Positions 1 through 11,400 are shown, counted from the stretch's first letter. The stretch is DNA of 64,000 bases from an uncultured Maribacter sp. (GCA_947498505.1 CANMKG010000003.1:62001-126000); one strand, 5' to 3'. The notes: generated by a model not told the origin, from the letters alone. Numbers and translations are program-made.

Positions 1-3000
1 TGTTAGCACCTAACGTGAATGTTCTAGCGGCTGGATAAACTCTGCCATCAATCCCTAAACTTAAGTTAGGGCTTTCTCCATTATCTAAATTTGTAATAAT
101 CTCAGGGTCAAATCCTTGATAATCAGTAATTGTAAATAAGTTAGTTGCCTGTAAATAAATGCGTAATGATTTCATTCCTATTTTACTGATAACGTTTTCG
201 GGTAGTGTATATCCTAATTGGGTGTTTTTAAGCCTAAAAAAGGAACCGTCTTCCACATAATAGGAGTTTGGATCTCCTTCGTTATTAGTAATTGTTGTAG
301 ATAATGCTGGTAAAGTAGCATTAGTATTCGTTGGCGTCCAAGAGTCTAATACTCTTGTGCTTCTGTTTCCGTTTACAAAGGCAGGAAAATCGGTGTAGAA
401 TTTATTAAAGTTATAAATTTCATTCCCTTTAGAACCGTTAAAAAACAGCGATAAATCAAACCCTTTAAAAGCTGTGTTTAAATTAATTCCGTAAGTGAAA
501 TCCGGATGTGGAGAACCAATATTTGTTCTGTCATCATCATCTACAACATTATCATTGTTTGTATCAGCATATTCAAACCTTCCTTCATCCGTAAACCCAA
601 TAACTTTACGACCGTAAAAGAATGATATTGGTTGCCCAATTTCTGTTCTCGTTGGTGTTTGCCCTCTTAAATCAGTACCAGTCCCCGTTACAGGCGCACC
701 ATCAATAAGATCAGTTACTTCGTTTTTGTAATGCGATAAATTAGCGGAAATTCCATAAGACAACCCAGAGTCCGTTTCATCAAAATATCCTAAACTTAAA
801 TCAAACCCTGTGTTTTTTATATTTCCTAAGTTAACATAAGGAGCGCTGGCATCTATTGCTGTTGAGCTAATTGCACTAAAATCTTGGGTTATTAAATCTT
901 CCGTAGAAATATGAAAATACTCTGCTTCGAAAGTAAGTTTATTATCTAAAATAGAAAGTTCCACCCCAAAATTAGAAGTTTCACTGGTTTCCCATCTTAA
1001 ATCTGTATTACCCACTTGACTAAGTATTGCTCCAGTAATAATACTGTTTCCACTAAGTGCATAATTCGCATACTGATCACTAAGTATTGAAATATTTGCT
1101 GTAGGATTATCTACAGGCAAAGATTGATTTCCTAATTTACCCCATGAACCTTTTAATTTTAACCTATTTACAAAAGCATCAGTAGGATAAAAGTTTTCAT
1201 TACTAATCTGCCAACCTGCACTAAAAGATGGAAAAATGTCACTTTTGTTATCTCCCAAGAAACGAGAAGATTCATCTTGACGAACCGTTACGGTTGCATA
1301 GTATTTATCAGCAAATGAGTAATTAACTGTTCCAAAAATGGAGAAAAGTGAGTTAAATCCGTCAAACGCACTATCCACATTAGTTGCTCCTGTACCGTTA
1401 CTAGGTAGGTAAAAATTAGGGTCTTCAAAAAGATATCCAGTACGAGTTATTTGTTTGCCCTTACTAGATCCCTTTAGGGCTTCAATTCCGATTAAAGCGT
1501 TAACACTATGTTCTCCAAATGATTTATTATAATTTAGAGTGTTTGTCCAAATCCAATTAAAACTAGTATCATCTTGTTCTGTTAATGATCTGTCTGAAAT
1601 AGGCTCTCCATGTTCTGGATCTAGTGACTTAAAAGCTCGACGATCTAATGTATTGAACCCACCAGCTAAACTTGTTTTAAAAGTTAATTCATCTATAATA
1701 TTATAACTTAAGTATACATCTCCAAAAACGGCATATCTTTTAGTAAAGTCATTTCTAGTTCTAAAATTCTGTGCAACTGGGTTTCTGGTGTTTCCAAGAC
1801 TTGGTCCAGCAACTCCTGCAAATTCTCCGTTGTCATCTCTAACAGGTAATAAGGGAGTCATACGTATGGCAGATTCTAAGGACTCTTTATCTCCAGCTCT
1901 AGTTTTAGAATAAGAAACATTTAAGTGCTCTCCAATTTTTACTTTTTCTCCAATTTTAAATTCGGAGTTTAATCTTGTACTAATACGGTCAAAACCGGTA
2001 TCTAATAAAACCCCATCATTTGTAAGGTATCCGACAGACATAAAGTATTTCCCAGATTCCGTTCCGTTAGAAAGAGAAACAGAAAAATTGGAAATAGGAG
2101 CATTTTGCGTAAGAGCATCAATCCAATCTGTACCGCCTGGAGTAACTGTTGCGTTATAGGTTCCTTCCGGGGCAAACACAATGGGGTTGTATGATTCTAC
2201 TCTTGTGTATCCGACAATTGATGAAGGGACGGTTGGAGTTGCTCCTGAACCGTATTGCCCATGTTGAAGAGCAGCACCATCGTTAGTAAAACTTTGCCAA
2301 AGCATATCTGCATGCTGTTGCGGGTTTAGCATATCTGGCGCGTTAGTTATTTTTGAAAATCCAGTATACATATCTACAGATACCTCAACTGCATCCATAT
2401 TATAACCACCACTTTTAGTGGTAATAATAACAACCCCGTTTGATGCTCTAGCTCCATAAATTGCAGCAGCACCATCTTTAAGAACATTCATTTGATCTAT
2501 GTCGGCAGGGTTAATATTGTTTAACACATTAGGATCATCAGTTTGAACACCATCAATAATATACAACGGATCTGTGTTATTGGTTGTTCCAAATCCGCGG
2601 ATGTTAATTTTTGGAGCAGAACCTGGAGTGTTGTTTTTTATAACGGTAACACCAGATGCTCGTCCTTGAAGCACTTCAGCTGCATTAGTTACAGGAGCTT
2701 TTATGGCTTCATCCATATCTACCGAAGCAACTGAACCAGTAATATCTCCTCTGGTTTGCGAAGCGTAACCAAGTATTACGACTTCTTGTAATTGACTCGC
2801 GTCTTCTGCAAGTGTAATACTAATTGTAGTTTGTCCATTTAAAGGAACTTCTTTTGTAGCATAACCAAGGTAACTAACTACTAATGTGGCATTAGGGTCA
2901 GCATTTAAAGTGAAATTCCCATCAAAATCAGTTTGTGTTCCATTTGTAGTGCCTTTAACCAATACATTGGCACCTGGTAACGGTAATTCGTTCTCATCCA

Positions 3001-3442
3001 CAATAATTCCAGATATTTCTGATTGTACTGGTGTAGGAGTAATTAAAGAAGAAGTTTTTTTGAACCTTCTTTTAGGAGCTTTTTTAATTATTACTTGTCT
3101 GTCTTTAATTTTAAAAGTTAATCCAGTTTTGTAAAATACTGCTTCTAGTATTGTAGATACGGGAACTTGTTTGAAATGAATAGATACTTTTTTGTTTTTG
3201 TCTATAGTATCATCTTTATAAAAAAATACAAATTCACTTTTATTTTGTATTTCTAGAAACAAATCTTCGAGACTAATGTTATTTACATTAATATCTATTT
3301 TAGTTTGTGCATAAGAAGGGTTGGCATATACAGACCCAAGACCTAAGACAATTATTAGAAGGAAAACTCTCATAATGGTTAATGTACAGACCCTTAGGGG
3401 TGTTAAAAACCCTAAATAGTTTGATTTAACTATTTTATTCAT
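1..3442 (-). CDS. SusC/RagA-type TonB-dependent outer membrane receptor with STN domain, partial
   Basis: Outer-membrane TonB-dependent transporter of the SusC class, importing an unidentified oligomeric nutrient. The C-terminus lies beyond the window start. Reading from 3442: a short N-terminal extension (about 24 residues), hydrophobic signal (MRVFLLIIVLGLGSVYA), an STN domain (about 45-100) typical of receptors that signal to FecR, a carboxypeptidase-regulatory-like beta domain (GIIVDENELPLPGANVLVKG), the plug with LYIIDGVQ, then barrel repeats. I chose 3442 because the frame is open 24 codons upstream of the internal ATG at 3373, and such extensions are common in FecIR-linked SusC proteins. 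It lies directly downstream of fecR and the ECF sigma gene on the same strand. A SusD partner would be expected outside the window. The family assignment is secure; the substrate is unknown. Confidence 0.93.
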   Translation of the reverse strand, partial: MNKIVKSNYLGFLTPLRVCTLTIMRVFLLIIVLGLGSVYANPSYAQTKIDINVNNISLEDLFLEIQNKSEFVFFYKDDTIDKNKKVSIHFKQVPVSTILEAVFYKTGLTFKIKDRQVIIKKAPKRRFKKTSSLITPTPVQSEISGIIVDENELPLPGANVLVKGTTNGTQTDFDGNFTLNADPNATLVVSYLGYATKEVPLNGQTTISITLAEDASQLQEVVILGYASQTRGDITGSVASVDMDEAIKAPVTNAAEVLQGRASGVTVIKNNTPGSAPKINIRGFGTTNNTDPLYIIDGVQTDDPNVLNNINPADIDQMNVLKDGAAAIYGARASNGVVIITTKSGGYNMDAVEVSVDMYTGFSKITNAPDMLNPQQHADMLWQSFTNDGAALQHGQYGSGATPTVPSSIVGYTRVESYNPIVFAPEGTYNATVTPGGTDWIDALTQNAPISNFSVSLSNGTESGKYFMSVGYLTNDGVLLDTGFDRISTRLNSEFKIGEKVKIGEHLNVSYSKTRAGDKESLESAIRMTPLLPVRDDNGEFAGVAGPSLGNTRNPVAQNFRTRNDFTKRYAVFGDVYLSYNIIDELTFKTSLAGGFNTLDRRAFKSLDPEHGEPISDRSLTEQDDTSFNWIWTNTLNYNKSFGEHSVNALIGIEALKGSSKGKQITRTGYLFEDPNFYLPSNGTGATNVDSAFDGFNSLFSIFGTVNYSFADKYYATVTVRQDESSRFLGDNKSDIFPSFSAGWQISNENFYPTDAFVNRLKLKGSWGKLGNQSLPVDNPTANISILSDQYANYALSGNSIITGAILSQVGNTDLRWETSETSNFGVELSILDNKLTFEAEYFHISTEDLITQDFSAISSTAIDASAPYVNLGNIKNTGFDLSLGYFDETDSGLSYGISANLSHYKNEVTDLIDGAPVTGTGTDLRGQTPTRTEIGQPISFFYGRKVIGFTDEGRFEYADTNNDNVVDDDDRTNIGSPHPDFTYGINLNTAFKGFDLSLFFNGSKGNEIYNFNKFYTDFPAFVNGNRSTRVLDSWTPTNTNATLPALSTTITNNEGDPNSYYVEDGSFFRLKNTQLGYTLPENVISKIGMKSLRIYLQATNLFTITDYQGFDPEIITNLDNGESPNLSLGIDGRVYPAARTFTLGAN

Positions 3443-3503
3443 AATTTTGTTTTTTTCATTAGTTAATGTTGCTGTACAAAACAGCGATGTTAATTTTTAT
3501 TAG

Positions 3504-3529
3504 CCAGAAGATGTTGGTCCATCTTCTGG
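3504..3529. terminator. Strong hairpin between fecR and susC
   Basis: A perfect 10-bp inverted repeat (CCAGAAGATG / CATCTTCTGG) with a 6-nt loop. T residues follow on the plus strand only. Genes on both sides are read on the minus strand, where no T-run follows, so it may act as a stabilising or attenuating hairpin between fecR and susC rather than a full terminator. Confidence 0.6.
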
Positions 3530-3551
3530 TTTTTTAGTTCGTGGCTCTATT

Positions 3552-4607
3552 TCATAAGTTTTCGGTTTTAGTTATTATTATTTTAGATGGAGTAATATTA
3601 GTATATTCTAAGTTTGTAGTTTCTTTAATAGCTTCGAGTACTTGCTCTATATTTTCTTTAAGGTCTAATGACCCTGTAAACGTTTGCCTAGCCAATAGTT
3701 CATCTTCAACACTTATTTTTACATTATAATAGCGAGAAAGACGTTTTACAATATGCCCTAAATCATCTTTTCTGAAAATAAATAAGCCTTCTCTCCAAGA
3801 GAAATAGTTACTTACATCTACGGTTTTAGATGATATTTGTTTAGTTGCTTTATTATACTTTGCCGATATACCAGGCTTAATTTTCACAGATTTATTCCTC
3901 TGTAAGAAGGAGTCCCCTTTGTAATTAATTTGAACACTTCCACTTTTAAGAGTGGTTTCTATGATTCCTTCGTTGCTATAATTACTTACATTAAAAACCG
4001 TTCCTAAAACCTGTATTTCATGATCTTTTGCAACTACGAAAAACGGTTTGTTTTTGTTATGGGAAACATCAAAAATACCTTCTCCTTCAAGAAAAACCTG
4101 TCTTTTGTTTTTTGCAAAAACAACCGGATATATAAGTTTGGATCCAGAATTTAACCAAACTTTAGTGCCGTCTGAAAGTTCTATGTTAGTACGTTTACCG
4201 TATGGCACGACTACGGTATTAAAACCAGCTGTGTTATTAATAGCTCCAGCTGTCGCATTCGTATTTTTTACTCCAATAGAAACTTGTTCTCCTGTTTTAG
4301 AATAGCTGATGGTAGTATTATCTTCTAAAATGTTAATTTTTTTATTGTCACTTAAAATAAGTTCTACTGCATTTAAACTATCGGCTTTTACGCTTGTAGC
4401 TATTTGGATATAGTCATCAATTACTGAAGGCTGTTTTTGTTGATTATAAAATACTATTGAAGAAGCCAGGATAATAGAAAAAGTTACACCTAAACCAACC
4501 TTTCTTCGTACTAATTTTCTTTTATGGGCATATATTGACGTAGCAATCTTATTTTTAAGTTGCTTTTTTTCGTTAGCCGTTAGGTGAGAATCGTTGTTAT
4601 CTATCAT
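3552..4607 (-). CDS. FecR family anti-sigma factor (DUF4974 C-terminus)
   Basis: Inner-membrane anti-sigma regulator that relays the signal from the STN domain of the SusC receptor to the ECF sigma factor. A cytoplasmic N-terminal segment (1-38) precedes one transmembrane helix (about 39-56, VGLGVTFSIILASSIVFY). The periplasmic FecR domain (about 130-230) contains VPYGKRTNIELSDGTKVWLNSGS and EGEGIFDV, and a DUF4974 domain ends the protein (about 275-350, FIFRKDDLGHIVKRLSRYYNV). Length of 351 aa is normal. The gene sits between the sigma factor upstream and susC downstream, the standard Bacteroidota arrangement. Confidence 0.93.
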   Translation of the reverse strand: MIDNNDSHLTANEKKQLKNKIATSIYAHKRKLVRRKVGLGVTFSIILASSIVFYNQQKQPSVIDDYIQIATSVKADSLNAVELILSDNKKINILEDNTTISYSKTGEQVSIGVKNTNATAGAINNTAGFNTVVVPYGKRTNIELSDGTKVWLNSGSKLIYPVVFAKNKRQVFLEGEGIFDVSHNKNKPFFVVAKDHEIQVLGTVFNVSNYSNEGIIETTLKSGSVQINYKGDSFLQRNKSVKIKPGISAKYNKATKQISSKTVDVSNYFSWREGLFIFRKDDLGHIVKRLSRYYNVKISVEDELLARQTFTGSLDLKENIEQVLEAIKETTNLEYTNITPSKIIITKTENL

Positions 4608-4733
4608 TTTATACCTGTTGAATTCTTAACATTGTTAAGAAGAAAGCAAAATAGAGTTAACCCCTACATTAATTAATAAGCAAGTAGTTTAACTTTTATA
4701 GACAATATTTTTTAAAAAAATTAAAAAAAGTTT

Positions 4734-5297
4734 TTAAAGAGATAGGAATACAGCTAAGTGTTGCCTTAGAACCTTTATGCCTCTATAAATTATGGTTCGC
4801 GATGATGATACTGAAACATTTAAAATTTCAGCGATTTCTTCATAAGGCTTATTTTCAGAGTACCTTAGGGTGATACCCTTTTTTTGTCTTTTTGTAAGTT
4901 GTTGAAAAGCGGTTTTTAATTTTTTAATTTTTTCACGATTATGTTGCTGAGCAATAATTTCTTTTTCAAAAGAAGGAGTTATTTGATTTTGTGTGAAAAG
5001 AGAAACATCTGAGGTGGCTATGGTTTTACTTTTGTATTTTCTATTTATTTTTCTTTGTAGGGATTTAATTAAATAGTACTCAACGTTTTCAGGTATTACA
5101 ATTTTTGCTCTGTACTTATATAAATCTAAGAACAAATCATGTATACAGTCCATAATATACTCCTTATCATTAACAGAATGCGAACCATATTCAAAAAGAG
5201 CATCAACATGTAAGTCGTATAATTTGCCTAAAGCATTAACGTCTCCTGTTTTTAACTCTCCCCATAATTTTGTGGAAGTTGTACGTGAAGTTTGCAA
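4734..5297 (-). CDS. ECF RNA polymerase sigma-70 factor
   Basis: Extracytoplasmic-function sigma factor expected to drive the susC locus. Region 2 lies at about 15-75 (DALFEYGSHSVNDKEYIMDC then LFLDLYKYR) and region 4 at about 130-180 (LTKRQKKGITLRYSENKPYE, EIAEILNVSVSSSRTIIYRG). Length 187 aa fits the Bacteroidetes FecI-like group. First gene of the sigma-FecR-SusC set; 126 bp separate it from fecR. Confidence 0.93.
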   Translation of the reverse strand: MQTSRTTSTKLWGELKTGDVNALGKLYDLHVDALFEYGSHSVNDKEYIMDCIHDLFLDLYKYRAKIVIPENVEYYLIKSLQRKINRKYKSKTIATSDVSLFTQNQITPSFEKEIIAQQHNREKIKKLKTAFQQLTKRQKKGITLRYSENKPYEEIAEILNVSVSSSRTIIYRGIKVLRQHLAVFLSL

Positions 5298-5704
5298 AAT
5301 TTAGTAACTATTTAATTGTATTGGCATAAAAGTTCAATATTCCTATCCTCATAGTTTCTAATATGAAATTGAGGTTAAAAAACAAAAATTGTAGAAAGAT
5401 TTATAGAGCTTTCTATTTCTTAAATACGAAATACTTTAATGTTACGGAAATAGTGCTTTTGGTATCGGTTTTTGAGTCATTTGTTCGAGTTATTAGTCAA
5501 GTTTTTTTAGTTGTAAAATAAAAACGAATTGTTCTTAAAACAATCTGTTTGTAGTACAATTCGTCTCTAATATTAATAAAAATTTATGAAATAATCAGCC
5601 CTAAGTTTAAAAAATTGTTAATAACGTAAATTATACGTTTGTTTTTTATCAATGCTTAAAGCCTTAATTTCGGGAGGCTTTTCAGCTTTTGTCGGTTATA
5701 ATTT
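5298..5704. other. Intergenic region with inverted repeats
   Basis: A 407-bp AT-rich stretch between the sigma factor gene, which starts here and reads leftward, and the TSUP gene, which ends here. No coding signal seen. It holds a 9-bp inverted repeat (ACGAATTGT at 5524-5532, ACAATTCGT at 5556-5564) and a hairpin AAAGCCT/AGGCTTT at 5658-5681 just beyond the TSUP stop that could end that transcript. Confidence 0.5.
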
Positions 5705-6460
5705 TCACCGAAATAAAATTAATATGGCACCAAGAGCAGTAAGTATTAAAATCATTTTTCGATAAAAATCATCTTTAATAAGTTTTACGAGATAAATACC
5801 TGCAAATAATCCTAGAATTAAACCTGGTAATAATTTTAAATTAATTACTAAGGTTTCCATATTTATAGTTTTCCATACAAAATAATGGAATGGAAGTTTA
5901 AATATATTGGTGATCAAAAACAGCGTTGCAGCTGTGCCAATAAACTGATTTTTTGGTAATCGCATTGCTAAAAAAAAGATATTAGAAAATGCTCCAGCTA
6001 AATTTCCTATCATTGTTGTTACTCCCGCAATGGTTCCTATTAGGCCAGCAAAAGCCCAATGAGTGGGCACTTTTTTTGATTTTTTTTTATCCCACCAATA
6101 CATCATTATTACGCTACCAAGAATAACAAAAACCATGATGAACTTAAACGTTTTTTCAGGAATGTTTTGTCCAATAAAAACACCCACGAGTATACCTAAT
6201 ATCATCCATGGTAAAAAGCGCACAATATACTTCCATTGTGTATGGCGCTTGTAGTAGATTACGGCAAAAGCATCTCCAACTACAAGCAAAGGAGTTAGTA
6301 AACCTGTTGATTGTTTTGCTCCAAAAGCAATTGCCATTAATGCAACAATTACTACTGATATTCCCTTTATACCTGATTTAGATATACCCAATATAATGGC
6401 GGCTAAAAAAGCAATACTCCAGGTGGAAAAAGTAGTTTCAATATTAGAAAGTAAGAACAC
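5705..6460 (-). CDS. TSUP (TauE/SafE) family membrane permease
   Basis: Integral membrane protein of the TauE/SafE family, which exports or imports small sulfur-containing anions such as sulfite or sulfoacetate. 251 aa with about eight hydrophobic helices and the family pattern of two homologous halves; glycine-rich turns near residues 24-33 (LGISKSGIKG) and 133-152 (FAGLIGTIAGVTTMIGNLAG) are typical. Divergent from the sodium symporter gene with 72 bp between the starts. The substrate cannot be deduced. Confidence 0.88.
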   Translation of the reverse strand: MFLLSNIETTFSTWSIAFLAAIILGISKSGIKGISVVIVALMAIAFGAKQSTGLLTPLLVVGDAFAVIYYKRHTQWKYIVRFLPWMILGILVGVFIGQNIPEKTFKFIMVFVILGSVIMMYWWDKKKSKKVPTHWAFAGLIGTIAGVTTMIGNLAGAFSNIFFLAMRLPKNQFIGTAATLFLITNIFKLPFHYFVWKTINMETLVINLKLLPGLILGLFAGIYLVKLIKDDFYRKMILILTALGAILILFR

Positions 6461-6532
6461 AGTATATGTTTAGAAGGAGAAACAAAAGTATTCTAAATTA
6501 TTTTACCTTTAACCAGTAACCAAAATCATTTT

Positions 6533-8344
6533 ATGGAGCTTAGTATTTTAGACTATAGTATTATTATAGTTTTCTTTTCTATTGTATTAATAATTGGGGT
6601 TGTTGTTTCAAAAAAATCAGGAGAAAGTTCTTCTGAGTTTTTTTTGTCAGGCAGAACAATGCCCTGGTGGTTGCTTGGTTTGTCAATGGTAGCAACAACA
6701 TTTTCTACTGACACTCCCAATTTAGTAACCGACATTGTTCGTACTAACGGTGTCTCAGGTAATTGGGTTTGGTGGGCTTTTTTAATTACCGGGCTACTTA
6801 CTGTTTTTATTTATGCTAAATTATGGAGAAAGAGTAATGTTAAAACCGATTTAGAATTTTATGAGCTAAGATATGGGGGTGCTCCTGCACGTTTTTTGCG
6901 AAAGTTTAGAGCCGTTTATTTAGGTGTTTTTTTTAACATAATTACTATGGCAGGAGTAACACTTGCTGCTATAAAAATTGGTGGAATTATGCTAGGTTTG
7001 GAACCTTGGCAGACTGTTGTTTGTGGAGGGTTAGTAACGGTTGTTTTTAGTGCTTTAGGAGGTTTTAAAGGGGTAGTTTATACTGATTTTTTGTTGTTTT
7101 TTGTAGCAATGTCTGGTGCTATTGCAGCTGCCTATTTTTTAGTAAATATCCCTGAAGTAGGTGGTATAAATGCACTTTTGCAAAATGAAAATGTTACAGA
7201 TAAGCTTAGTATGCTTCCTGATTTTGAAAACAAAAAAACATTAATAACCTTATTTGTAATTCCATTAGCTGTGCAATGGTGGAGTTCATGGTATCCTGGG
7301 TCTGAACCGGGAGGAGGAGGTTATGTTGCCCAAAGAATGTTAGCTGCAAAAGATGAAAATCATGCGATTGGAGCAACATTTTTCTTTAACATAATGCATT
7401 ATGCGTTGCGTCCATGGCCATGGATTCTGGTTGCGTTGGCTTCGTTAGTGGTTTTTCCAGACTTAGCAAGTATACAAGAAGCTTTTCCAGATATTGTAGA
7501 TGACAAACTTGGACATGATTTAGCATATTCCGCAATGTTAACAAAGTTGCCAAGTGGATTATTAGGCTTAGTATTGGCATCATTAGTTGCAGCATATATG
7601 AGTACTATTTCATCGCAATTAAATTGGGGCTCTTCTTATATTGTTTACGATTTTTATAAGCAACAAATAAACCCCAACGCCTCAGAAAAAAAACTTGTTG
7701 CAGTTGGTAGAATTTCTACAATACTGTTAATGATATTAAGTGCTGTTCTGGCTTTAATGCTTAAAAATGCATTACAATTGTTTGATGTATTACTAACTTT
7801 TGGAGCAGGGACTGGTCTAATATTTATTTTACGATGGTTTTGGTGGCGTATCAATGCGTGGAGCGAAATATCTGCAATGTTTGCATCAGGAATCATTTCT
7901 GTTCTTTTTAAATTGACACCATTGGGAGGGTTCTTTTTTGATTCAAAGACGGGTGTTTTTCCAGATTGGATGGAATATCCTTCGGTGGTATTAATAACTT
8001 CATTAATTTGGATAATAACGACATTTGCAACACAACCAGAATCGCAAGAAGTTCTTCAGCGCTTTTACAAAAAAATTCAACCAGGCGGTTTTGGGTGGAA
8101 AAAAGTTGTTATTGCAGCCAAAGCTGAAAATATTGAAATTGTTACTAACCAAGATAAATGGAGTGTTCCTGCAGGGTTAAAGGCAATGGTTTTAGGTTGT
8201 GTATTAATTTACAGCTCCTTATTTGCCACTGGTTATTGGATTTATGGAGAAACAAATCTTGCAATTGCACTTACTTTAAGTGCATTAATTTCAGGCTTTG
8301 TGTTGTATAGAGTATGGAATAAAATAAGGGATAAAGTCATGTGA
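6533..8344 (+). CDS. Sodium:solute symporter (SSS family)
   Basis: Sodium-coupled transporter of the SSS/SLC5 family, 603 aa with about 13-15 membrane helices. The N-terminus has the family signature SSEFFLSGRTMPWWLLGLSM followed by TTFSTDTPN, where the Na2-site region lies. The extended form with QWWSSWYPGSEPGGGGYVAQ resembles the Bacteroidota branch often found near sugar or sialic-acid loci, but no such genes flank it here. Substrate unknown. Confidence 0.9.
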   Translation: MELSILDYSIIIVFFSIVLIIGVVVSKKSGESSSEFFLSGRTMPWWLLGLSMVATTFSTDTPNLVTDIVRTNGVSGNWVWWAFLITGLLTVFIYAKLWRKSNVKTDLEFYELRYGGAPARFLRKFRAVYLGVFFNIITMAGVTLAAIKIGGIMLGLEPWQTVVCGGLVTVVFSALGGFKGVVYTDFLLFFVAMSGAIAAAYFLVNIPEVGGINALLQNENVTDKLSMLPDFENKKTLITLFVIPLAVQWWSSWYPGSEPGGGGYVAQRMLAAKDENHAIGATFFFNIMHYALRPWPWILVALASLVVFPDLASIQEAFPDIVDDKLGHDLAYSAMLTKLPSGLLGLVLASLVAAYMSTISSQLNWGSSYIVYDFYKQQINPNASEKKLVAVGRISTILLMILSAVLALMLKNALQLFDVLLTFGAGTGLIFILRWFWWRINAWSEISAMFASGIISVLFKLTPLGGFFFDSKTGVFPDWMEYPSVVLITSLIWIITTFATQPESQEVLQRFYKKIQPGGFGWKKVVIAAKAENIEIVTNQDKWSVPAGLKAMVLGCVLIYSSLFATGYWIYGETNLAIALTLSALISGFVLYRVWNKIRDKVM

Positions 8345-8461
8345 TTTTTTAATCAAATACATTCTCAGATTATTTTTTTATAGTAATGAATACCAAATTG
8401 TAGAAAAATTTCGTTATTAAGATTTAGTTTATAATACCAACCACATTACCAGACCAAAATC

Positions 8462-11400
8462 ATGAGAATTTTACAAGTTGCTTTTTTTATCTTTTTAATT
8501 TCTTTTTCCAAAATCTATTCTCAAGAAGCTTCTAATTATGCCGATTATTGGCAGCTTTTGTTTAAAAACCAGAGAGAAGAATCCTTTAAGAAATTCAATG
8601 AGAGTAGACAAGATAACATTGAAAACTATTTAATAACCAAGGTTTTAAATAATGAAAATGGTGTTTTTAGAGTTTCCGAAGATTTTATCGCTAAAGTAAG
8701 TAGTTATCAAGATTATGAGTATTACTTGTATGCTCTATGGAATTACCATTTCTTTTTTAATAATTATATAGAGGAAGGTTTTAATAATCAAACTATAGAT
8801 AGAATAAAGCAATTGGAACTAAACTCCATTAATAATTCTACAGTAAAAGAAGCTTTAAAATACTTAAAGTCGGTTGCGTACAGACATGAAAATAAGTGGG
8901 ATGATTATTATAAACTCAATAATGAAATTAAAGTTATAAAACAATGGCAGTATTGTGGAACATTTGAAAATCTAAATGGAAGTGGATTGGATACCCAATA
9001 TGAACCCGAAACAAAAGCAATCTCGGACATAGATTTTAATGCGAACAGTAACGGTCATATAAATTGGTATAACAATAAAAGTTTTGAAAAAGAAGCGTAT
9101 CAGTTTTATACTAATCATGCTGAGTATGGTTCTGGGGTGAATTATGCCCAGACTTTTATTGATAATCCCTTGGAAAGAAGAGTTGTGCTAAGGGTTGGTA
9201 ATTCATCTCTAAGCAAGATTTGGTTAAATGATGTAGTGGTTCTAGAAAACACCAATAGTGGATATACGGATTTGGATGCTTATAATGTTGAAATTACCTT
9301 ACCAAAAGGAAACAATAGATTATTAATTAAAAGTGCAGACAAAAGTGGTATAGCATATTTTATTGCAAGATTTACTGATAAAGAAGGGAATGAAATAAAG
9401 GATATAGAATATAATTCCACCTATAAACCATATGTAAAGGGAGATGTTTTAAAAATTAACCCTATACCCAAGGATAATTCTATTGAATTATTTTTCAAAA
9501 GTAAGGTTAAAAATAACCCAGATAATTTTTTCTACAAGTTTTGTTTAATAAATACTTATTTCCGGAATTCGAAATATAAAGAATCAAAAAATATTTTATT
9601 ACCTCTTTTAAAAGAGTACCCAAATAGTTCTTTTTTAAGAAAACTGCTTATTCAATGCTACAATTTGGAAAGGGACTATACTTCTTCAAATGAGTTGAAA
9701 GAAAATATTGAAAAGGACGATGAGCAATATTACTTGTCTTACGTTTATAGATTTAAGGAGTCTAGAGAGCTTTTTAAATTACCAATTAAGGAATTTGAAC
9801 AATTTATTAGGGAATTTGAAGAGTCAACTGATATGCCAATTTTTAAGTATTCAGCTAAGTTGCTTTTAGGAATCAGAAAAGAAGACAAAGCAGAAGTAAA
9901 AAAGCATTTAAAATACTTGACAACCGAGCACAAAGATTATACAAATATTCTTAAAATTTATGTTTCGTTATATAGTGGATATTTAAATGAAGGGGAAGAG
10001 GCAATAGAGGTTTTGAAAGATTTAAATAGCAACTATTTTGATTTTGGAGCTATAAAGTCGTTAGCAAAAATGTACAATAAGCAAAATAAGAAAGAAAAAG
10101 TACTAAACCTTTTTAAAAAACAGTATAAAAATATTTCAGCAGATAACACTTATTTAAAAAATTATGTACAGTACTTACATCAGTACAAAATGTATGAAGA
10201 ATCTATTCCTTACATAGAGCAGGTTTTAAAGCAATTTCCGTATTCATTTGTTGCTATGGAATATATGGGAAAGGCCCTGGAACAAACAGGAAAGAAAAAA
10301 GAAGCTTTAAAATATTATAAAAGGTCGTTAAAACATAATGGGGCTAAAAAATCACTTCGAAAAAAAATAGAAGATTTATCTAACACAAAAGATTATTTTA
10401 CAGATTTAGCTACTGACAATGTTTATGAGTTTATAGCTAAAAATAGAAGTAAAAATCTACAGAATAATTATGGGTATAATTACCTGTTGGATGAGTCATT
10501 ATTGCAGCTATACACTGAAGGTGGAGGACGAAGAAAAACAACCTATATAGTAGAGATAACTTCGGACTCTGGAATAGAATCTTTGAAAGAGGTTGATCTT
10601 GGTTTAAGTGGCAGTTATCAAATTACAAAATCAGAAATTGTAAAGCCAAGTAAGAAAATTGTACCAGCATCTAAAAGTGGTTCTAGTCTTGTTTTTAACA
10701 ATTTGGAAATAGGTGATGTAATCTATGTGGATTATGAAAGTGCTTTCTCATCAAGCGGAAGGTTTTATAAAGATTATGTAGATTATTTTCAGTTAGATTC
10801 TTATCATACTACAGTAAACAGTGTAATTAAAATTTTAGTACCTAAAGGGAAACCGTTTAATCATAAACTTATAAATGGAAACGTCCCGTATAAACAGGAG
10901 AAAAAGGGTAATTATACGTGTCATATTTGGGAAATGAACAATATGAAAACTCTTGATATGCAAGAAGATTACATGCCAAGTTTATCTGATGTTTCAAGAT
11001 ATTTACATATTAGTACTATTGATTCATGGGATAAAATATCTAATTGGTACTCTGATTTAGTAAGGCCGCAGATGATAGTAAATTCTGATGTCGATGATGC
11101 TTTCAAAGAAATTTTCCCTGATGATTTAGTAAAATATTCAGATGATGAAAAGTCAAAAAGGATATACCATTATATAATGGAAAATTTTAGTTACAGTCAT
11201 GTGAGTTTTAGACAGAGTGGCTTTGTTCCTCAAAAACCTTCAAAAACTATTAAATCTAAGTTGGGAGATTGTAAGGATTTTTCAACTCTTTATGTCACGC
11301 TAGCTCAAATGGCTGGTTTAAAAGCTCATTTAGTACTAGTATTAACATCAGATTATGGTAGAAACTCTATGGTGTTGCCTAGCCAAGATTTTAATCATTG

